DNA of 23,947 nt from Anaerolineae bacterium. Its GTDB lineage: Bacteria > Chloroflexota > Anaerolineae > JAFGEY01. This document shows, in pieces, positions 8,901 to 15,700 of this stretch. A model generated the notes under the pieces. That model was not told the DNA's origin. It searched no databases and worked only from the letters and a program-made list of their open reading frames with translations. The position numbers and the translations under genes were made by a program. The stretch covers positions 1 to 23,947 of the forward strand of contig JAFGEY010000331.1 of the NCBI GenBank assembly GCA_016931365.1, given 5' to 3'. Numbering within the stretch: position 1 is the first letter of the stretch; each line of letters begins with the position of its first letter.

Positions 8901-8972
8901 GCTACGCTGCTCGAAAAGCCATTTGCCCCTCAAGAACTGGCCCGAAAGGTGCGGGAGACGCTGGATGCATAA
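5925..8972 (+). CDS. hybrid histidine kinase REC-PAS(4)-HisKA-HATPase-REC
   Basis: The 1015-residue protein has receivers at both ends. The N-terminal REC (1-125) has acidic residues Glu10, Asp11 and Asp12, phospho-acceptor Asp55 and Lys105; its GIDGVQA and IIYLTAF segments resemble receivers partnered with HisKA_2 kinases. Three clear PAS domains follow (about 145-265, 282-392, 400-510), then a short PAS-like domain (533-632). The HisKA has His657 in GGVAHDFNNLLTAIKGY, and the HATPase has the N box NLCVNARDAM from Asn765 and a G-rich GKGTGLGLS. The C-terminal REC has Asp948 and Lys998. The ATG at 5925 has AAGGA 9 nt upstream. It follows the HisKA_2 kinase by 163 bp and overlaps the next gene by 8 nt. 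I infer that the upstream kinase feeds the N-terminal receiver. The enzyme is a close paralogue of the product of 12768-18698. No DNA-binding domain is present. Confidence 0.93.
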   Translation: MNPSRIVIVEDDVLVARSIRHKLGQAGYVVPALLTSGQEAIQSVSALSPDLVLMDIDLGEGIDGVQASEEIHRQLDVPIIYLTAFAGDAILDRAKLTGPYGYVLKPFRDSDLLSNIEIALYKHQMERELRARQAETCQAQAALQASQARFQELVEAMQEVFWVRDLETQQLVYLSPSYERVWGRTVTSAIESPGSFLESVHPDDLERVRAEFDRSLAGETVVTEYRIIHPDGTIRWVWIRSQCVQTGAGAPRRQVGIAIDITDRVRAEQAQQQAHEQLRLQSLVLNQIQDRVTITDLSGKITYVNDAEVESLGRPRQELIGQSTESYGEDPTRGATQQEILQKTLRDGHWRGEVVNYAADGREVILDCRTQLVRDDTGAPIALCGIATDITEHKVAEARMQVMSEMLDIAPNSITVHDFKGTFLYANQKTFELHQYNQDEFMTLNLHDLDVPESEALIASRMQQIVETGEASFQVGHFRRDGSVLPLEIFVKQVNWLGQPAMLSIGTDITARKTAEQEREKLVAQIRAQAQQLQDILNAMPEGVLLLDPSFKIVIANSAAQRDLSLLTQVQVGQTLDSLGGISILDLMTWPQDPAWHEVRGKSRIFEVIGRTIRLEPNQIGWVVVLRDMTQEREMQAHIRHQDRLAVIGQLAGGVAHDFNNLLTAIKGYNEFAIEALSPETPVLSDLQEVRRAADRAAALTNQLLIFSRKQVLQPQVLSLNDVINEMEKMLGRLIGENIQLDVVLDSNLAPVLADASQMEQVVMNLCVNARDAMPEGGQLTIKTGNVIVEEWLPHPSGLKSGVYVMLSVTDTGVGMSQEVKLHLFEPFFTTKETGKGTGLGLSTVWGIVQQSGGQITVDSQIGMGTTFRIYLPPVEPVLVTRAEPIENQELLTGTETLLLVEDDPLVRASTERMLTGYRYRVLSASLPSEALRLIEQEGAGIALLITDVVMPEMNGRELAQKLQARLPHLRVLYISGYIDDKIFPHSVLAAGATLLEKPFAPQELARKVRETLDA

Positions 8973-11900
8973 CAAAAAGGAAATGGACAACCTGAACACT
9001 CGGCTTATTGGCCGTGTCGCCTGGTGGCAAAAGGAATGGGTCCGTTTCATCGCGCTGGCCGTCTTGGGCGGGGCAGCCAGCTACTTGAGCGTCAACATCC
9101 CCGGCAGCGAGGTTTTTTTTGACCTGCGCTGGATCTTTGGCTTTATCGGGTTTGCGCTTTTGCAGCATGGGTGGTCGGCGCTGCTGCTGGCCTTCGCTTT
9201 GTCCCTCGTCGGCCAGCACACGGCACCGCTGAACATCGTCCTGCTTGGAAACATGCTATACACACTGCCCTGCTTGCTGGTCATCCGGGCGGTTTATACC
9301 CGCAGGTTGGTCCACTTGCGCTCTCTGACCGGGTATGGCTTGGCCTGGCTGCTGATGGTCTTGTTCTGCTACCAGCTCATTCTCACGCCGTCGATTTGGG
9401 GATTCATCGCCTTCTTGCACAACAGCCCAATCTGGCCTGGTGTGCTGGCCGGCTGGCGCGAGCAGCCCTTTCTCGTCGAATCGCTGCTGGTCGGCATCAT
9501 CTCGGCGCTGATGATGGTGGTGGCCCGCAGCGCGACCTGGCTGGACGCAAGCCGGCGCGAGTTGTTCACCATCCTTTACTCGATCGGCGACGGGGTCATT
9601 GCCACCGACTCTGACGGTCATATCAGCCATATGAATCCGGTCGCCGAACAATTGACCGGCTGGCGCGAGGCGGAGGCCGTGGGACGCGCGTTGAGTGAGG
9701 TCTTTGCAATCATCAACGAAAAAACGCGCCGGACGGTCGAAAGCCCGGTGGCACGGATTTTGCGCGAGAGGCACGTGATTGGGCTGGCCAACCACACCCT
9801 GCTCATCGCCAGAGACGGCGCCGAGATTCCCATCGCCGATGCCGGCGCACCGATCGTCGATCCCCAGGGCAATCTCACCGGCGTGGTGCTGGTCTTTCGC
9901 GAACAATATCAGGAGCGTTTGCACCAACGCCTGATCGAGACACGCCTGGCGCTGATCGAATACGCCGCCGCGCACACGCTGGACGAACTGCTGACTCGTG
10001 TGCTGGACCTGACCGGAGAGTTGGTGGACAGCCCGATCGGCTTTTACCATTTTGTCGACGCCGATCAAGAGACACTTGCCTTGCAGCAGTGGTCAACGCG
10101 CACCCTGAACGAATTTTGCCGGGCAGAGGCAAAAGGACTGCACTATCCCATCGCCCAAGCTGGCGTGTGGGTAGACTGTGTGCACCAGAAAAAGCCGGTG
10201 GTTCACAACAACTATGCCGCCTTGCCGCATAAAAAAGGGCTGCCCGAAGGACATGCCCCGGTGATACGAGAACTGGTGGTGCCGGTCATGCGCGAGGGGC
10301 AAACAGTTGCCATTCTGGGGGTGGGCAACAAGCCGGTCGACTATACGGACCAAGATGTTGAGTGTGTTTCTTACCTGGCCGATGTGACCTGGGAGCTTGT
10401 CCAGCGCAGGCAGGCCGAAGAATCGCTGCGCCAGAGTGAGCAGTATTTGCGCACCATTTTGCAGACCACCGTCGATGGCTTTTGGGTCATCGATACCAGC
10501 CGCAACATCGTTGAGGCCAACGATGCCTACTGCCGTATGTCGGGCTACAGCCGGGACGATCTGCTCACACTCAGCATCGCCGACCTGGATGCCAATGAAG
10601 ACCCCTCTGAGATCGGGGCGCACATGCAGCGCATCATTGCCGGCGGCTCAGATACATTCGAGACGCGCCACCGCCGCCGCGACGGCAGCCTGTTCGACGC
10701 CGAAATTGCTGTCACCTATCTGGAAAGCGGCGCTGGCGAGTTTGTCTGTTTCTGCCGTGACATCAGCGAGCAAAAACAGGCACAAAGAGCGCTGCGCGAA
10801 AGCGAGGAACGGCATCGCCTGCTCTTTGAAAACGCCAGCCAGGGTATTGGCTATTTCGATCCGCAGGGCCGGGTGATCGCCTTTAACGCCCTGGCCGCCA
10901 GCCGGATGGGCGGTCGCCCCGAGGATTTTGTCGGCCAGTCGATGATCGATATGTATGGCGAACAGGCCGGCGCAGAATACAATCACCGGATCGACCTGGC
11001 TATGGGCTCCCCAGACAGTCAATCATACGAAGACCGGGTCATGCTGCCCACCGGCGAACAGTATTTTGTATCAACTTTTACCCGGATTATAGGCACTGAC
11101 GGACGCATTGCCGGCGTGCAAATCATTTCCACCGACATCACCGTGCGTGCACAAGCTGAAGCAGCGCGCGCGCGCAGCCAACGCCTGCTTTTGGCGCTCA
11201 ATCAAGCGGCCCAGGCCGTGCAGCGCGCGCGTACAGCAGAGGATGTCTATCGCGCCGTCGGTCAAGAGGTCACAAAACTGGGCCTGGATGCCACAGCCCT
11301 CACCTTGAGCGAGGACCATACATACCTGACCGTTTCTCAACTCACGTTCAGACCCGAGTTAGTACGAACCGCAGAAAAGTGGACCGGTTTGTCGGTCAAG
11401 GCATATCGCGTGCCAATCCTGCCAGACGGTTTTTTCCAGCGCGTCATTGACGGCGCCAAGTCAGTGTTTTGCGAGCTGGATAGCGGAATCTTGGCCGAAG
11501 CATTGCCCCGCTCCGTGCGCCCGCTGGCTGGCCGGCTGGTCAATCTGCTGGGCTGGAAGCACGGCATTTTTGCACCACTGATCCTCGAAGGTCAGACACA
11601 AGGGCTGCTCGTTGTGACCGGCGCCGACCTGACCGAGTCGGACGTGCCGGCGATAGTGGCTTTTGCCAACCAGGCCGCGATTGCGCTTGAAAATGCCCGG
11701 CTGTATCAAGAAACGCAGCAGTTGGCTGTTTTCAACCGCGATATCGTCCAGAACATAGCTGAAGGGATCATGATTCAAGATGCCGACCGAGTCTTTACAT
11801 TCGTCAATCCAGCCGCTGCCGAGATGCTGGGTTACACACCGGAAGAACTGGTTGGCTCAACAGGCTTGAGCGTCATTCCGCCCGAACAGTGGGACATCGT

Positions 11901-12789
11901 CAAGGCAGCCGACGAACGGCGGCTGCACGGCGAATCTGATCGCTACGAACTGGAAATGCTGTGCAAAGATGGACGACGGCTTGCCACTCTGGTCAGCGGC
12001 AGCCCTCGTTTCGACGGGGAGGGCCATATCATTGGAATGATGGCCGTCTTTACCGATATCACCGAACGAAAGCGGGCTGAAGCGCAAATCCAGGCCAACC
12101 TGGCCGAAAAAGAGGCCTTACTGCGCGAGGTCCATCATCGGGTGAAAAACAACCTGCAAGTGATCTCGAGCCTGCTCGACTTTCAGGCGCAATACGCCAG
12201 GGACGAACAATCTGCTGCCGTGCTGCGCGAAAGCCAGGGACGCGTACACGCCATGGCTCTGGTCCACGAGCTGCTATACCAACCCTCCGACCTGTCCCGC
12301 ATTGATATGGCGACCTATATGCAGACGTTGGCTGCTGATCTGCTGGCCGCGTACGGCTCGAATTCGCCCAATCTCCAGGATCGCCAAGATTTACGCATTC
12401 AGGTGGATTTGAGGGACATTTTTTTCGAGGTGCAAAGAGCCATCCCTTGCGGCCTGATCGTCAACGAACTGGTTTCCAACGCGCTCAAGTACGCTTTTCC
12501 TGCCGATGCTGAGAGCCTGCCACGCCCACACTTGATTCACATTGCCATCGACGAGATGGCAGAGCACCGCTACCGGCTCTGTGTCAGCGACAACGGCGTC
12601 GGTCTGCCACCTGGATTCCGTTTTCCCAGCGACGGGGACTTTTACCAGCAAGGCTCTCTCGGCTTATTCTTGATCGACACCTTTGTTCGCCAGCTCAAAG
12701 GGCACATTACGTGGCACGGGGTGGGGGGAACCCGCTGCGAGATCGTTTTTGAAGGGGAGAAAAATAGATGCACCAAGCGCGAATTTTGA
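8965..12789 (+). CDS. membrane-anchored PAS/GAF sensor histidine kinase, HisKA_2 type
   Basis: The 1274-residue kinase begins with five or six hydrophobic helices (about residues 27-190) of a type I cannot name. Then come PAS (201-325), GAF (330-485), PAS (494-610), PAS (617-725), GAF (735-915), PAS (925-1035), HisKA_2 with His1057-His1058 in EVHHRVKNNLQ, and a HATPase whose N box starts at Asn1167 (NELVSNALKYAF). The first GAF is the subtype with LPEGHAPVIREL. I chose the ATG at 8965, which overlaps the previous stop by 8 nt and has GGGAG about 7 nt upstream. The ATG at 8983 has AAGGA only 2-3 nt away, too close. There is no receiver, so it should phosphorylate a partner, most likely the N-terminal receiver of the next protein. 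The catalytic end is paralogous to that of the kinase at 2447-5761. An eight-T run at 9113-9120 lies in the membrane domain. Confidence 0.92.
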   Translation: MHNKKEMDNLNTRLIGRVAWWQKEWVRFIALAVLGGAASYLSVNIPGSEVFFDLRWIFGFIGFALLQHGWSALLLAFALSLVGQHTAPLNIVLLGNMLYTLPCLLVIRAVYTRRLVHLRSLTGYGLAWLLMVLFCYQLILTPSIWGFIAFLHNSPIWPGVLAGWREQPFLVESLLVGIISALMMVVARSATWLDASRRELFTILYSIGDGVIATDSDGHISHMNPVAEQLTGWREAEAVGRALSEVFAIINEKTRRTVESPVARILRERHVIGLANHTLLIARDGAEIPIADAGAPIVDPQGNLTGVVLVFREQYQERLHQRLIETRLALIEYAAAHTLDELLTRVLDLTGELVDSPIGFYHFVDADQETLALQQWSTRTLNEFCRAEAKGLHYPIAQAGVWVDCVHQKKPVVHNNYAALPHKKGLPEGHAPVIRELVVPVMREGQTVAILGVGNKPVDYTDQDVECVSYLADVTWELVQRRQAEESLRQSEQYLRTILQTTVDGFWVIDTSRNIVEANDAYCRMSGYSRDDLLTLSIADLDANEDPSEIGAHMQRIIAGGSDTFETRHRRRDGSLFDAEIAVTYLESGAGEFVCFCRDISEQKQAQRALRESEERHRLLFENASQGIGYFDPQGRVIAFNALAASRMGGRPEDFVGQSMIDMYGEQAGAEYNHRIDLAMGSPDSQSYEDRVMLPTGEQYFVSTFTRIIGTDGRIAGVQIISTDITVRAQAEAARARSQRLLLALNQAAQAVQRARTAEDVYRAVGQEVTKLGLDATALTLSEDHTYLTVSQLTFRPELVRTAEKWTGLSVKAYRVPILPDGFFQRVIDGAKSVFCELDSGILAEALPRSVRPLAGRLVNLLGWKHGIFAPLILEGQTQGLLVVTGADLTESDVPAIVAFANQAAIALENARLYQETQQLAVFNRDIVQNIAEGIMIQDADRVFTFVNPAAAEMLGYTPEELVGSTGLSVIPPEQWDIVKAADERRLHGESDRYELEMLCKDGRRLATLVSGSPRFDGEGHIIGMMAVFTDITERKRAEAQIQANLAEKEALLREVHHRVKNNLQVISSLLDFQAQYARDEQSAAVLRESQGRVHAMALVHELLYQPSDLSRIDMATYMQTLAADLLAAYGSNSPNLQDRQDLRIQVDLRDIFFEVQRAIPCGLIVNELVSNALKYAFPADAESLPRPHLIHIAIDEMAEHRYRLCVSDNGVGLPPGFRFPSDGDFYQQGSLGLFLIDTFVRQLKGHITWHGVGGTRCEIVFEGEKNRCTKREF

Positions 12790-15700
12790 TCGTCGAAGAT
12801 GAGCTGCTCGTAGGCAGAAACATTGCCTACAAGCTCGAGCAGGCCGGCCACGAGGTTGTGGGCATCGCCACCAATAGCGATGACGCGATTCAGATTGCCG
12901 CCCAGTCTAAGCCGGACTTGATCGTGATGGACATTCAACTTGAAGACGGTATCGACGGCATCCAGGCTGCAAAACAGATCCAATCCCAGATGAATGTACC
13001 GATCATATATCTCACAGCACACGCCGATGACGAAATTCTGAACCGCGCTCGAGTGACCGAACCTTTTGGATATATCCTCAAACCCTTTCAAGACCGCGAG
13101 TTGTTCAGCAACGTCGAGATTGCCCTGTACAAACACGAGATGGACCAAAGGCTGCGCGCCAACCAAGCCGAACTGGAGGCCATTTTCAACAGCACACTGA
13201 CTATGATGGTCGTTGTCGACCGGGAGCGGCGCGTGTGGCGGGCCAATCAAGCTGCACGGGAAAATGGCTGCTCGCTCGATGCGGATGTCGAACTGCGTGC
13301 CGGCGATCTGCTGCGCTGCGTCAATGCGCTGAGCAGCCCGTGCGGCTGCGGTTTTGGTCCCAACTGTGCGCATTGTGTGGTTCGTCAGACTATTTTGGAC
13401 ACCCTGGGTACCGGCCGCGCCCACCGCCAGGTAGGGGCCAGCCTGACCCTGATCGTCGATGGCTGCGCCAGGGAGCACACGCTGCTGGTTTCAACCACGC
13501 CACTCGATACAGACGGCGAACTGCTGGCCCTGGTCTGTCTGGATGACGTAACCGCGCTCAAACAAACCCAGGATACGCTGAGCAAGGAGCGGCAGTTGCT
13601 GCGCACGGTGATCGACAACCTGCCCGACGCCATCTATGCCAAAGATTTGGAGGGGCGTAAAACGCTCGCCAACCGCGCCGACGTAGCCAACATTGGTGCG
13701 GCATCGGAGGCGGATGTGTTGGGCAAGACCGATTTCGAGCTGTTTCCGCTCGAGGTGGCGGAGCAGTTCTACGCCAACGATCAACGGGTCTTGCAGACCG
13801 GGCAGCCCGTGTTCAATCAAGAAGAGCCGCTGGTCAACGAAAGGGGAAAACAGATTTGGTTGAATACTTCCAAGCTACCCCTCAAAGACTCCGTGGGCGA
13901 GATCATCGGCCTGGTCGGCATTGGCCGCGATGTCAGCGCACAACGCGAGGTGGAGGAAGCATTACGACACAGCGAAGAACAATATCGTACTTTGTTCGAG
14001 ACGATGCAGGAGGCCTTTGCCTTGCATGCACTCATTTTCGATGACCAGGGCATGCCATGCGACTATCGCTTTCTCCAGATCAACCCGGCCTTTGAGCGGC
14101 TGACCGGCCTGCGCGCCCAGGACATCCTTGGCAAGACGGTGCTTGAGGTTATGCCCGATACCGAATCTTATTGGATCGAAACCTACAGTCAGGTGGCTCT
14201 GACCGGCGAGCCGGTCCAGTTTGAGAACTATGCTTCCGCCTTGGAAAAATACTATCAAGTGATGGCGTTTAGTCCCCGTCCAGGCCACTTTGCCACCATT
14301 TTTATCGATATTACTGAGCGCAAACAGGCCGAGATAAACCTCGAAAAAAGCCGTTATGAATTGCAGGTCACGCTGGATGCAACTACAGATGGCATTTGGA
14401 TGTGGCACTTTGAGACTGGTGAGCTGGATTTTAGCCCGCGTTACTACACGATGCTAGGGTATACTCCCAATGAATTCCCCGCCTCATTTGAAGCCTGGCA
14501 ATCGCTTATCCATCCCGACGATCTGGAACACGCGCTAAGCGTCGCCAGTGAATGGTTACAAACCAAGCAAGATCGATACGACAACGAATTCCGTCTTAAA
14601 ACCAAATCGGGCGCATATCACTGGATCTATGCCCGTGGAAAAGTTGTCGAACGAGACGAATCTGGTCGCGCCATCCATATGATCGGCAACCACGAAGATG
14701 TCACCGAGCGCAAACAGGCGGAACAGTCGTTGCGCAAGAGCGAAGAGAAATACCGGACCCTGTTTGAGCATATGGCCCAGGGCGTTTTTTATCAACAAGC
14801 CGATGGGCAGCTCGTCGATGTGAACCCAGCGGCGCTGGATATGTTTGGGTTGACCCGCGACCAGTTTTTGGGACGCACGTCTATGGACCCAACATGGAAG
14901 GTAGTCCGAGAAGATAAAACGCTTCTAGACGGACAAGAACACCCATCGATGGTCGCCCTGCGCACCGGCAAACCACTCTTTGATGTCAGAGTCGGTGTGT
15001 TCAACCCACAGCGAGACGATTATGTGTGGATGAACACCAGTGCGATCCCTCAATTCAAACCCGGCGAATCAGAACCATTCCAGGTTTTTGTAACCATACA
15101 CGACATCACCGAGCGCAAACGCGCCCAAGATGAACTACAAAAGACGACCGAACTGCTTGACGCGGTGCGAGAGGCTCAGTCGCTCTATATCGCGCAAGAT
15201 GAGCCACAACCCGTGTTCGATGCGTTGTTGCAGACGGTCATCTCGATGACGGGAAGCGAGTTCGGTTTTCTGGATGAGGTGCTGCATGATGTTGACGGTA
15301 CACTCTATAAAGTCAACCTGGCCATCTCGAATATTGCCTGGGATGATGACTCGAGGGCATTGTACGAACAACTGCGCAAGCGCAGTCTTGAATTTCGTAA
15401 CTTGACGAACCTGGCAGGACTTCCAGTCCTGCTTCAGGAACCGATCATCGCCAATGACGCGGCACGCGACGCGCGTTCAGGCGGTTTGCCGGAGGGACAT
15501 CCCCAGCTCCGCTCATTTATGGGGCTACCTGTACATGCCGGTGGAGAATTGGTCGGCGTGATCGGGGTCGCCAACCGGCCGGGCGGCTATGACGAGGCAA
15601 TGACGCGATTCTTGAGGCCGTATCTGAGCGCATGCGCCGGGATCATCCAGTCTGTTCGTTTGCGTGCCAGCATGCGTGAGGCTGAAAGGGCGCTGATCGA

